From: Betaproteobacteria bacterium
Lineage (GTDB): Bacteria > Pseudomonadota > Gammaproteobacteria > Burkholderiales > Casimicrobiaceae
Direction of reading: 5' to 3'
DNA: 64,000 nucleotides
Assembly (NCBI GenBank): GCA_013298145.1
Contig: JAAFJO010000003.1
Span: 1 to 64,000, forward strand
Both the position numbers and the translations under genes were made by a program. This document shows, in pieces, positions 9,235 through 16,622 of this stretch. The notes beneath the pieces were generated by a model. The model saw nothing but the letters and a program-made list of their open reading frames with translations. It was not told the origin of the DNA and searched no databases. Every line of letters starts with the position of its first letter. Within the stretch, counting starts at the first letter, position 1.

Positions 9235-9930
9235 CTAAATCAACGGCGCTTTGAGACCCTCTTTTTCGATGACCCGCTGAACCGAAGCGCGCTCCAGCAT
9301 CCGATGCATGAATGGCGCAAGCCGCGGCCAGGCGGAGGTATCGCTTGCCTTGGGCGTGTTTGGCGCACCGTTGATTACTGACTCAAACCCACGTGTCCAG
9401 CGCCCCAGCATGAACGCATAGATGTCGAGCGCGCTAAAGCGCTCGCCGAGCATCCACGGGCCGCCGCTCTGGGCAAGCTGCTCGTCGAGTTGGCGAAGCA
9501 TGTCGCCTATCCGTAGCTGCGTTTTTGTTTTGATCGCAAAGATATCTGCCGGATCCTTCGCCAACGTGTAGCGATCCGTGTAGTAGTACATGATGATCGC
9601 TGGCTGTAGGGTATTTGTCATCCACACCAGCCACTTGTAGAAGTGCGCGCGCTCCGGTGTGCCGACGGCGGGCGCGAGCTTCTTCTCGGGAAATTTATCG
9701 AGCAAATGCGAACAGATCGCTGCTGTCTCGTAGAGCACAAGCGGTGTCGCGAAATCATCATCGACGAGCACAGGAATCAACCCATTGGGATTGAGCTTCA
9801 AATACTCCGCCGATTTATGGACGCCCTGCGTGCGATCCACGAGCTTGAGTTCAAACGGTACACCCAATTCCTCAAGGAGGATGTGTGGCGTCATCGACGC
9901 GTTGCTGGGAAAGTAGTGGAGTGTGAGCAT
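9235..9930 (-). CDS. Glutathione S-transferase family protein
   Basis: 231-residue cytosolic GST. The N-terminal thioredoxin-like domain (LTLHYFPSNASMTPHILLEE) has the usual beta-alpha start, the cis-proline loop in NPNGLIPVLVDDD, and the glutathione gamma-glutamyl site LYETAAICSHL. The helical C-terminal domain contains GPWMLGERFSALDIYAFML, the N-capping/hydrophobic staple of GSTs. Substrate is unknown; this branch is often annotated only as GST or maleylacetoacetate isomerase-like. The gene lies 6 bases after the VOC-protein gene on the same strand, so the two form a likely small detoxification operon. Confidence 0.92.
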   Translation of the reverse strand: MLTLHYFPSNASMTPHILLEELGVPFELKLVDRTQGVHKSAEYLKLNPNGLIPVLVDDDFATPLVLYETAAICSHLLDKFPEKKLAPAVGTPERAHFYKWLVWMTNTLQPAIIMYYYTDRYTLAKDPADIFAIKTKTQLRIGDMLRQLDEQLAQSGGPWMLGERFSALDIYAFMLGRWTRGFESVINGAPNTPKASDTSAWPRLAPFMHRMLERASVQRVIEKEGLKAPLI

Positions 9931-9936
9931 CGTGGG

Positions 9937-10302
9937 CTATGCCTTGCGTTTAAATGCGCGACTTGAAATCGAAATGGAGTTCTTGTCAGGGTCTTTCGCG
10001 TTCGCAAAGGAATAGCCGTTTGCATGATGGGTGGGGCCGAACTCAAGACCGTAGGCTGCGCTCACCGCTCTGAATGCGTCAATGTCTTCAACATCAAACA
10101 TGAGCTTTACGCCCACCTGCCCGAGCGTTACGCTCTTTGCCGCCTGGTGGATCAACAAACTTATCCCGCTTTGCGATTTCAGCTCGACGAGACCTTCGAC
10201 GATCTCACCGCTCGTCGCGAAACCGAAAAAGCGCCGATAAAAGTCGGCGCTTTTCTTTGGATCCTTTGCATACAGGAAGATCGTGTTGAGCGGCGCACTC
10301 AT
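9937..10302 (-). CDS. VOC family protein (glyoxalase/bleomycin-resistance fold)
   Basis: 121-residue single-domain member of the vicinal oxygen chelate superfamily. Seen: a beta-alpha-beta start (NTIFLYAKDPKKSADFYRRF), GISLLIHQAAKS, MFDVEDIDAF, and a final DPDKNSISISSRAF strand where many relatives have DPDGN. Metal ligands are not certain: the E/H pattern of glyoxalase I is incomplete, so a specific reaction is not proposed. It precedes the GST gene on the same strand with 6 bases between them and follows the acyl-CoA dehydrogenase gene by 39 bases, so it may be the tail of a longer transcript. Confidence 0.85.
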   Translation of the reverse strand: MSAPLNTIFLYAKDPKKSADFYRRFFGFATSGEIVEGLVELKSQSGISLLIHQAAKSVTLGQVGVKLMFDVEDIDAFRAVSAAYGLEFGPTHHANGYSFANAKDPDKNSISISSRAFKRKA

Positions 10303-10341
10303 GGGGAAAGTCGCTTTTGCGGTTCGATTCGAAATCGCGAT

Positions 10342-12138
10342 CTAGAACGCTGTTTCTTCAAGCGCCATGGTGCCTTCGGCGCCGTTCACGATGGTGTCCG
10401 CAGCAGCGATTGCCTCGGGAATCATGGTGTCTACATAGAAGCGAAGCGTCGCCAACTTCGCTTCGTAAAAGGCTTTGTCGGGGTGGTTCGCCGCGCTTCG
10501 GTGCGCGGCTTCGACGCCGACTCGTGCCAGCGCCCATGCGCCGCACACGATGCCGAAAAGTTTGACCATCGGCACACTTCCCGCGAAGCATGCGCGCACA
10601 TCGGAATTGAAGTGTGCCAAATTGAAGTCAACGGCGCGTGCCATTGCCTCAATGCCCTCGCGAAGACGCCTTTGCGTGGCCTTCAGATGAATGTGATTTT
10701 CGTCGCTCAAGCTACTCGCGAACACGCTCATCGCGTTGATAAGATTTTTCGCCGTAATGCCACCTTCGCGTGCCATTTTGCGGCCGATGAGATCGTTGGC
10801 TTGAATGGCGGTCGTGCCTTCGTAGATTGTGGTGATTCGGGCATCGCGCATGTGTTGTGCAGCGCCCGTTTCCTCCACAAACCCCATACCGCCGTGAACT
10901 TGTACGCCAAGTGAAGTCACCTCCAGCGACATCTCGGTCGACCAGCCCTTAACGACCGGGATCATGAGTTCTACGAAAGCTTGGTTGACTTTTTGCACCT
11001 CTGGATCATCGCTGGAATCGACCAGATCCATTGCGTAGGCTGTTGCCATCGCTATTGCACGTGCGGCCTCTGTCTGTGAGCGCATCCGCAACAGCATGCG
11101 GCGAATGTCGGGGTGACGAATAATCGGTACCGAAGGATTCTTAGGCGCACCTACATCCCGCGATTGCACGCGTTCACGTGCGAAGGCGACTGCACGCTGG
11201 TATGCGCGCTCCGCGATGCCGATGCCTTGCAAACCAACGCCGAAGCGAGCCAAGTTCATCATGATGAACATGTATTCAAGGCCACGGTTTTCTTCGCCGA
11301 CCAAGTAGCCGATCGCCCCGCCTTTGTCGCCGTACTGCATCACCGCCGTGGGTGAGCCGTGAATGCCGAGTTTATGTTCAAGCGACACGCAATACGCGTC
11401 ATTGCGCGCACCGAGCGAGCCGTTGGCGTTGACAAGAAATTTTGGTACGGCGAAGAGCGAAATCCCTTTTACGCCTTCGGGCGCATCCGTCGTTCGCGCG
11501 AGTACCAAGTGGACAATGTTTTCGGTCCAGTCATGTTCACCGTAGGTGATGAAGATTTTGGTTCCGAAGATTTTGTAGGTACCGTCGCCGACGCGCTCCG
11601 CACGTGTTTTCACCAAGGCGAGATCCGAACCGGCTTGCGGCTCGGTCAAGTTCATCGTGCCACCCCATTCGCCTGCAACCATCTTTTCAAGAAACATGGT
11701 TTTGATTTGATCGTTACCCGCGATCAGCATAGCTTCAATCGCGCCTTGCGTGAGCATCGGCATGAGTCCGAAACTCATGTTGGACGAGTGGAGCATCTCG
11801 TCGGTAAGCGTGACCACCGAGCGTGGCAGACCTAACCCACCGAACTCCTGAGGCATCGGCAGGCCCATGCCGCCCATTTCGCGGTAACCCTCGTAGGCGG
11901 CCTTGAACCCCTTTGGCGTGGTTACGCTTGAATCATCGTGACGCGTTGCGCCTTCGCGATCGCCCGACCAGTTGAGTGGATCAAGCACCCCCGTTGCGAA
12001 TTTCGCACTCTCTTCCAAGATCGCGTTAACCGTATCCGGTGTCGCGTCGGCGAAGTGGGCCGTCTCAGCGAGCGTTGAGATCGGAGCGATGGTTTCGAGA
12101 AGAAATTGAAATTCTTTGAGCGGGGCGATGTACGGCAT
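10342..12138 (-). CDS. Acyl-CoA dehydrogenase, long form with extra C-terminal domain
   Basis: 598-residue FAD enzyme that oxidises an acyl-CoA to its 2-enoyl form and passes electrons to ETF, encoded just downstream on the map and upstream in transcription. The ATG at 12138 (MPYIAPLKEFQFLLE) is preferred to a GTG two codons earlier. Seen: MNLTEPQAGSDLALVKTRAE (FAD loop), KIFITYGEHD, LGVQVHGGMGFVEETGAAQH, RDARITTIYEGTTAIQ with the catalytic-base glutamate, and about 130 further C-terminal residues typical of the 3-methylmercaptopropionyl-CoA dehydrogenase (DmdC)/fadE5-like branch. That branch name is widely over-applied, so substrate is left open. Electron-transfer partners EtfA and EtfB lie directly upstream on the same strand. 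Confidence 0.93.
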   Translation of the reverse strand: MPYIAPLKEFQFLLETIAPISTLAETAHFADATPDTVNAILEESAKFATGVLDPLNWSGDREGATRHDDSSVTTPKGFKAAYEGYREMGGMGLPMPQEFGGLGLPRSVVTLTDEMLHSSNMSFGLMPMLTQGAIEAMLIAGNDQIKTMFLEKMVAGEWGGTMNLTEPQAGSDLALVKTRAERVGDGTYKIFGTKIFITYGEHDWTENIVHLVLARTTDAPEGVKGISLFAVPKFLVNANGSLGARNDAYCVSLEHKLGIHGSPTAVMQYGDKGGAIGYLVGEENRGLEYMFIMMNLARFGVGLQGIGIAERAYQRAVAFARERVQSRDVGAPKNPSVPIIRHPDIRRMLLRMRSQTEAARAIAMATAYAMDLVDSSDDPEVQKVNQAFVELMIPVVKGWSTEMSLEVTSLGVQVHGGMGFVEETGAAQHMRDARITTIYEGTTAIQANDLIGRKMAREGGITAKNLINAMSVFASSLSDENHIHLKATQRRLREGIEAMARAVDFNLAHFNSDVRACFAGSVPMVKLFGIVCGAWALARVGVEAAHRSAANHPDKAFYEAKLATLRFYVDTMIPEAIAAADTIVNGAEGTMALEETAF

Positions 12139-12221
12139 AGTCACGAGCGTGGAGTGAGCAGTGATCTGAAATGTGGGGCGATGAACGACTGCTCACTGTT
12201 CACCGCACACGGTTCACGCGC

Positions 12222-13154
12222 TTACAGTTTCGCGGCAAGCTCTGGCACTGCCTCGAAGAGATCAGCCACCAAGCCGTAGTCCGCCACACTGAAAATCGGC
12301 GCGTCCGGATCTTTGTTGATCGCAACGATGACTTTGCTGTCCTTCATCCCGGCTAAATGCTGAATTGCGCCTGAAACGCCAATGGCGACGTAGAGATCCG
12401 GCGCAACAATCTTGCCGGTTTGACCCACTTGATAATCGTTTGGCACGTAGCCGGCATCCACCGCAGCACGGCTTGCGCCCATGGCTGCGCCGAGCTTGTC
12501 AGCAAGTGGCGTGAGCACTTCGCGGTATTTGTCGCCCGAGCCAAGACCGCGACCGCCGGAAACCACGATTTTTGCAGCTGTCAATTCAGGGCGCTCGCTC
12601 TTCACGATTTCAGCCGACACGAACGAAGAGAGCGCCGTGTCGCCGACCGCGGCAAGCGTCTCAACCGAGCTGAAGCCGCCGGTTTTCGCCGCTGCACCAA
12701 ACGCTGTGCCGCGAACGGTAATCACTTTCACCGAGTCGCTCGATTTCACGGTTGCGTATGCGTTGCCCGCGTAAATCGGGCGCACGAACGTGTCAGCGTC
12801 TACCACTTTGATGATGTCGCTGATTTGCGCTTTGTCGAGGAGTGCCGCGACGCGGGGCGCGACCGCTTTTCCGTAAGGGGTTGCGGGCGCCAAGATGTGG
12901 CTGTAGCCCGACGCGATAGCAACGATTTGAGCTGCGGCATTTTCGGGAAGGCGGTGTGCATGGGCTGCGCCATCGGCGAGGAGCACTTTGCTCACGCCCG
13001 CGACTTGCGCTGCTGCATCCGCGGCGGCCTTTGCATTGTGGCCCGCGATGAGGACGTGCACATCGCCACCGATTTCAACGGCTGCGCTGATGACGTTAAG
13101 CGTCGCCGCTTTGAGCGAGCCATGATCGTGTTCTGCAATAACGAGGTTTGCCAT
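12222..13154 (-). CDS. etfA: Electron transfer flavoprotein subunit alpha
   Basis: 310-residue alpha subunit of ETF, the soluble FAD heterodimer that takes electrons from acyl-CoA dehydrogenases and hands them to ETF-ubiquinone oxidoreductase. Seen: N-terminal domain VIAEHDHGSLKAATLNVISA, then the FAD-binding C-terminal domain with AAKIVVSGGRGLGSGDKYRE, ASRAAVDAGYVPNDYQVGQT, and GAIQHLAGMKDSKVIVAINK DPDAPIF, all close to the family pattern. It begins 2 bases after the stop of etfB, and the acyl-CoA dehydrogenase follows about 80 bases later, so an etfB-etfA-acd operon is likely. Confidence 0.97.
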   Translation of the reverse strand: MANLVIAEHDHGSLKAATLNVISAAVEIGGDVHVLIAGHNAKAAADAAAQVAGVSKVLLADGAAHAHRLPENAAAQIVAIASGYSHILAPATPYGKAVAPRVAALLDKAQISDIIKVVDADTFVRPIYAGNAYATVKSSDSVKVITVRGTAFGAAAKTGGFSSVETLAAVGDTALSSFVSAEIVKSERPELTAAKIVVSGGRGLGSGDKYREVLTPLADKLGAAMGASRAAVDAGYVPNDYQVGQTGKIVAPDLYVAIGVSGAIQHLAGMKDSKVIVAINKDPDAPIFSVADYGLVADLFEAVPELAAKL

Positions 13155-13156
13155 GG

Positions 13157-13906
13157 TTAGATCACCTTCGCTTCGTTTTTGAGTTTGTCGATGAGGGCGG
13201 CCACATCGGCCACTTTAACGCCACCTTTACGCTTTGGCGGCTCTTCGACTTTAAGTGTGGCCAAGCGCGGCGTGACATCCACGCCTAAATCCGCTGGCTT
13301 CACAATATCGAGCTGCTTTTTCTTCGCCTTCATGATGTTCGGAAGCGTCGCATAGCGTGGCTCGTTCAAACGCAGGTCGGTCGTGATGATCGCTGGGAGC
13401 TTGATAGATACGGTTTCTAAGCCGCCGTCCACTTCGCACGTAACTTTGGCAGCGCCGCCTTCAATCTCGACTTTTGAGGCAAACGTCGCCTGGCCCCAAT
13501 TCAATAGGGCGGCGAGCATTTGACCTGTTTGGTTGGAGTCGTCGTCGATGGCTTGCTTACCGAGGATCACCAGCTGAGGCTGTTCCTTGTCGACGATCGC
13601 TTTGAGAAGTTTTGCCACCGCGAGCGGCTGCAGCTCAGCGTCGGTTTCGATCAGGATTCCGCGGTCAGCACCGATCGCCATCGCGTTACGAAGCGTTTCC
13701 TGGCATTGCGTGACGCCGGCAGACACGGCGACGATTTCGGTCGCAGAGCCTTTCTCCTTCAGGCGAACCGCTTCTTCGACGGCGATCTCGCAGAACGGGT
13801 TCATCGACATTTTCACGTTGGCGATATCGACGCCAGAGTTATCGGCCTTCACACGGACTTTTACGTTGTAATCCACAACGCGCTTAACAGGAACCAAGAC
13901 TTTCAC
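13157..13906 (-). CDS. etfB: Electron transfer flavoprotein subunit beta
   Basis: 249-residue beta subunit of ETF, which binds AMP and forms the dimer with EtfA. The start chosen is the GTG at 13906, giving (V/M)[18 protein letters not shown], the exact family start, with GGAG about 6 bases upstream. A longer ATG-initiated reading from 14068 would add 54 unrelated residues. Seen: [18 protein letters not shown], the AMP-binding region [20 protein letters not shown], and [20 protein letters not shown], which includes the recognition-loop region that docks to dehydrogenases. The C-terminal lysine-rich [10 protein letters not shown] is also typical. First gene of the etfB-etfA-acyl-CoA dehydrogenase run. 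Confidence 0.96.
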   Translation of the reverse strand: MKVLVPVKRVVDYNVKVRVKADNSGVDIANVKMSMNPFCEIAVEEAVRLKEKGSATEIVAVSAGVTQCQETLRNAMAIGADRGILIETDAELQPLAVAKLLKAIVDKEQPQLVILGKQAIDDDSNQTGQMLAALLNWGQATFASKVEIEGGAAKVTCEVDGGLETVSIKLPAIITTDLRLNEPRYATLPNIMKAKKKQLDIVKPADLGVDVTPRLATLKVEEPPKRKGGVKVADVAALIDKLKNEAKVI

Positions 13907-14184
13907 GATGTCTCCAAAGGCGGGTAATTTTCTCAATGCGAGCACCGAATCAACGATGCTGAATTCGGCCCGAAGTTTACGTGAACGTAAGCCTCGGTAC
14001 TGCGAATTAGCGTGCATGGCGCAAAACCGAAGTTTCGAGTTCGCGATGTATGTATGCAACGCCCGCAAATTCTTCCCAGCCTGCGTTGAGCCGTGGCTCT
14101 AAAGGCCGACGTTTGAAATCCACTTCTTGCGCTCTGATACGCTCGAAGCCCATTGATCTCTACCCGTAGCCCGCGCCAACCCCG

Positions 14185-14589
14185 ATGAAAGAAACAGCCA
14201 ATCAAGCGGTCAGGTATTTGATCGGCGCGGTCATTGCGCTCGTGCTTGATACCGCTGCGATGCTGATTCTGATCACGTGGGGTGTGCCCACGCTGCTCGC
14301 CCGAGCCATTGCGCTACTGATCGGAATCACAACGACCTATGTGTTTAATCGCGCGTTCACATTCGAAATAAATCACTCAGCAAGCTTCGTGGACTGGTTT
14401 CGCTATGTCGCTGCGCAATCGGTCGGTTCTGCCCTCAATTTTCTCGCGTCAACCGTTGCAATCAGTTTTTTGGGGCGGTCAACGTGGGCGGTGGTGGTGA
14501 GCGTCTGTATCGGCGCGGCAATCGGTTTTTGCTACAACTTTTTTGCAGCGCGACGACTTTTGCACCGGCGCGGCGAACCGCCAACCTGA
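14185..14589 (+). CDS. GtrA family membrane protein
   Basis: 134-residue four-helix inner-membrane protein of the GtrA/DPMS3 family, which is linked to moving polyprenyl-phosphate sugars across the membrane or to assisting the enzymes that make them. Seen: helix 1 with the typical RYLIGAVIALVLDTAAMLIL, helix 2 ARAIALLIGITTTYVFNRAF with the conserved NR-FTF motif, helix 3 FRYVAAQSVGSALNFL, and helix 4 ending in CIGAAIGFCYNFFAARRLL (N-F-F/Y-basic). Divergent from etfB. No glycosyltransferase of the GtrB type is beside it; the DprE1/DprE2-like pair lies 5 kb away and a GT-C transferase 23 kb away. Confidence 0.88.
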   Translation: MKETANQAVRYLIGAVIALVLDTAAMLILITWGVPTLLARAIALLIGITTTYVFNRAFTFEINHSASFVDWFRYVAAQSVGSALNFLASTVAISFLGRSTWAVVVSVCIGAAIGFCYNFFAARRLLHRRGEPPT

Positions 14590-14602
14590 AACGGCTGGGG
14601 TG

Positions 14603-14944
14603 TCAGTCGACTTTCGTTTCTCGGCGAATATCCACAGTCGTGGTTGGATTTTTGGACGCCTGGCTCACAGGAATATTCGCTGCCATTCGATCCATCTTGC
14701 GAACGTAACCCAATGCGCCGAGCGGGACGGCGATGAGCCACAAAGAAAACGCGAGCAGCGCTGATTTCTGTGAGGGCTCTGCGATGAAGAGCGCGATCCC
14801 TGCAATGCCGACAACAAGCGTCATGAGCCGCAACATCACCGCCAGCCCGATTTTGTAGCGCGCGAAGAACGGCTGCATTCGCCACTCACGCAGCGTGTCC
14901 CAGCTTTCTTCGGGCGGTGTCGGGGTAGGTGTTAAAAAACTCAT
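14603..14944 (-). CDS. Small membrane protein of unknown function
   Basis: 113 residues, not recognised as a named family. A proline-rich cytoplasmic start (MSFLTPTPTPPEESWDTLRE) leads to two hydrophobic segments at about 31-55 (IGLAVMLRLMTLVVGIAGIA) and 64-83 (LLAFSLWLIAVPLGALGYVR), then a polar tail. It is convergent with gtrA and only 13 bases separate their ends. On its own strand it lies 73 bases after the crotonase gene. Codon pattern resembles neighbours, and the two-helix layout is coherent, which supports a real gene. Confidence 0.6.
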   Translation of the reverse strand: MSFLTPTPTPPEESWDTLREWRMQPFFARYKIGLAVMLRLMTLVVGIAGIALFIAEPSQKSALLAFSLWLIAVPLGALGYVRKMDRMAANIPVSQASKNPTTTVDIRRETKVD

Positions 14945-15017
14945 TGGCTCAATTCGTTAATGCGCGGGCACTCACGCAGCGATTCAGTCATCATAAGCGT
15001 GTCGGCCTGCGTCGGCA

Positions 15018-15842
15018 TCAGCAATGCTCCCAATCCGGGCGAGCCTTTTTCATCAGGAACGCGTCGATGCCCGCCTTGGCATCACGGGTTTGCATGTCGC
15101 ATGCCATGTTCATGGCGCTCATCTCGTAGTCAGCTTCAAGCGCAACGCTCCGCCGCAGCTTGCGCAGAAGCGCTTTGCCGGAGCGAAGCGCATCACCGGA
15201 TTGCGCTGCGATTCGCGCTGCCAGGTGTTGAGTTTCTTGCACTAGCGACTCTGCAGGAACTTCACGATTGATAAGCCCAAGGCTCGCCGCGCGCCGCGCA
15301 TCAATAAACTCACCCGTGAAGAGCATTTCCGCTGCAGACTTTTGGCCGATCACGCGAGTGAGCGCGACAGCGGGCGTCGAACAAAAAAGCCCTAAATTGA
15401 TTCCACTGGTCGCAAACGTCGCATCCTCGCTCGCGATGGCAAGGTCACAGGTGGCGACCAATTGACAGCCTGCAGCAGTGGCGATGCCCTGCACGCGCGC
15501 GATCACCGGTTGCGGCAACGCATCCATGGTTCGCATGAGGTTCGAGCAACGCATGAATAGCGCTTCGTGCCACGCCTTCGCATCTTGGCTGCGCATCTCG
15601 CGCAAGTCGTGGCCTGCGCAGAACGCTCGGCCTTGCGCGGCAAGGATCACAACGCGCACATCGGCCCGATCCGCCAGCTGATCAAAAGTGCTCTGCAGCG
15701 CAGCGATCATTGCCGACGACAGCGCGTTGAAGTTAGCCGGACTATTGAGCGTGACCGTTGCGATGGCTTCGTGCGCTTCGAGCGTAACCAGCCGCTCGTC
15801 TAGACTTCCCACTTCATTTGCCAAGGTATCCAAACTCCTCAT
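15018..15842 (-). CDS. Crotonase-fold protein, ECHDC3-like, lacking both catalytic glutamates
   Basis: 274-residue member of the enoyl-CoA hydratase/isomerase superfamily. Seen: NSPANFNALSSAM, the first oxyanion-hole loop GRAFCAGHDL, the second GIATAAGCQLVATCDLAIAS, and GINLGLFCSTPAVALTR. In hydratases the two acid/base glutamates fall in GGGCEL and PEI; here these positions are Q127 and G147, so ordinary hydration is unlikely. The LGLFCSTPAVALTR stretch matches, from memory, the ECHDC3 branch. The start is uncertain: ATG at 15842 overlaps the start codon of the divergent adenosyltransferase gene, and a GTG at 15812 is an alternative. Confidence 0.85.
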   Translation of the reverse strand: MRSLDTLANEVGSLDERLVTLEAHEAIATVTLNSPANFNALSSAMIAALQSTFDQLADRADVRVVILAAQGRAFCAGHDLREMRSQDAKAWHEALFMRCSNLMRTMDALPQPVIARVQGIATAAGCQLVATCDLAIASEDATFATSGINLGLFCSTPAVALTRVIGQKSAAEMLFTGEFIDARRAASLGLINREVPAESLVQETQHLAARIAAQSGDALRSGKALLRKLRRSVALEADYEMSAMNMACDMQTRDAKAGIDAFLMKKARPDWEHC

Positions 15843-16401
15843 GGGACATCGTTTATCCAAGATTACAACGAAAACAGGCGACGCCGGTATGACAGGCCTT
15901 GGCGACGGCTCGCGCGTGCCCAAAGGGCATCCGCGCGTGGCGGCAATGGGTGATGTCGACGAGCTTAACTGCGTGGTCGGACTTTTGCTCACTGAAGCGC
16001 TGCCTGCCGATTTGCAAGAAGCGCTCACCGATGTGCAGCATGATCTTTTCGATTTGGGCGGTGAGCTCTCAATCCCGGGCTATTTCGCGATTAAAGACGC
16101 TCACATCGCGCGACTCGAAGCGCTTACCGAATCGCTCAATGCCGATCTGCCGATGCTGAAAGACTTCATCTTGCCGGGTGGCTCACGCGCTGCAGCCTAC
16201 GCACACTTGGTGCGCACCGTCTGCCGCCGCGCGGAACGATCACTCGTGCTGACAGCGCAAACCGAAAAGATTTCGGAGCATTCGCGCGTTTATCTCAATC
16301 GACTAAGCGACATGGCTTTCGTGCTGGCGCGTGTGCTAAACCGAGCCCAGGGCGGCAGCGATGTGCTTTGGCAAAAGGGCCGGAGTGCTACTAACGCATA
16401 A
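15841..16401 (+). CDS. Cob(I)alamin adenosyltransferase, PduO/MMAB type
   Basis: 186-residue enzyme that transfers adenosyl from ATP to reduced cobalamin to make coenzyme B12. Seen: the family start MGHRLSKITTKTGDAGMTGL with the ATP-binding TGDxG motif, GDVDELNCVVGLLL, the helix LPGGSRAAAYAHLVRTVCRR AERS with the conserved arginines, and the C-terminal YLNRLSDMAFVLARVLNRA. The ATG at 15841 is fixed by this conserved start, although the ribosome site is weak (AAGG 14 bases upstream). Its start codon overlaps that of the divergent crotonase-like gene in a shared CATG. No B12-dependent mutase is visible in the window. Confidence 0.94.
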   Translation: MGHRLSKITTKTGDAGMTGLGDGSRVPKGHPRVAAMGDVDELNCVVGLLLTEALPADLQEALTDVQHDLFDLGGELSIPGYFAIKDAHIARLEALTESLNADLPMLKDFILPGGSRAAAYAHLVRTVCRRAERSLVLTAQTEKISEHSRVYLNRLSDMAFVLARVLNRAQGGSDVLWQKGRSATNA

Positions 16402-16622
16402 TTTCAACGCGTTATTTCAATTGGGGAACGTCGATATCACTTTAGTTATCGAAATGTTTATTTACTCGCTCGAAAGCCCAATTCAATAAGCGATACAAGA
16501 GGTTTTGTAAAAATATTCCCGCTGGTTCTACCTCGAACTCAGTGAGTCGATTTCAGGGAAAATCGTGGTCCTGTCGAACTACTGCTTCTTCGAGTTTTCA
16601 TCAACTCGTGAGCCTGCAATGC

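Noticed and set aside
12420..13160. 246-codon frame opposite etfA
   Set aside because: Mirror of a conserved gene, rich in Arg, His and Cys.
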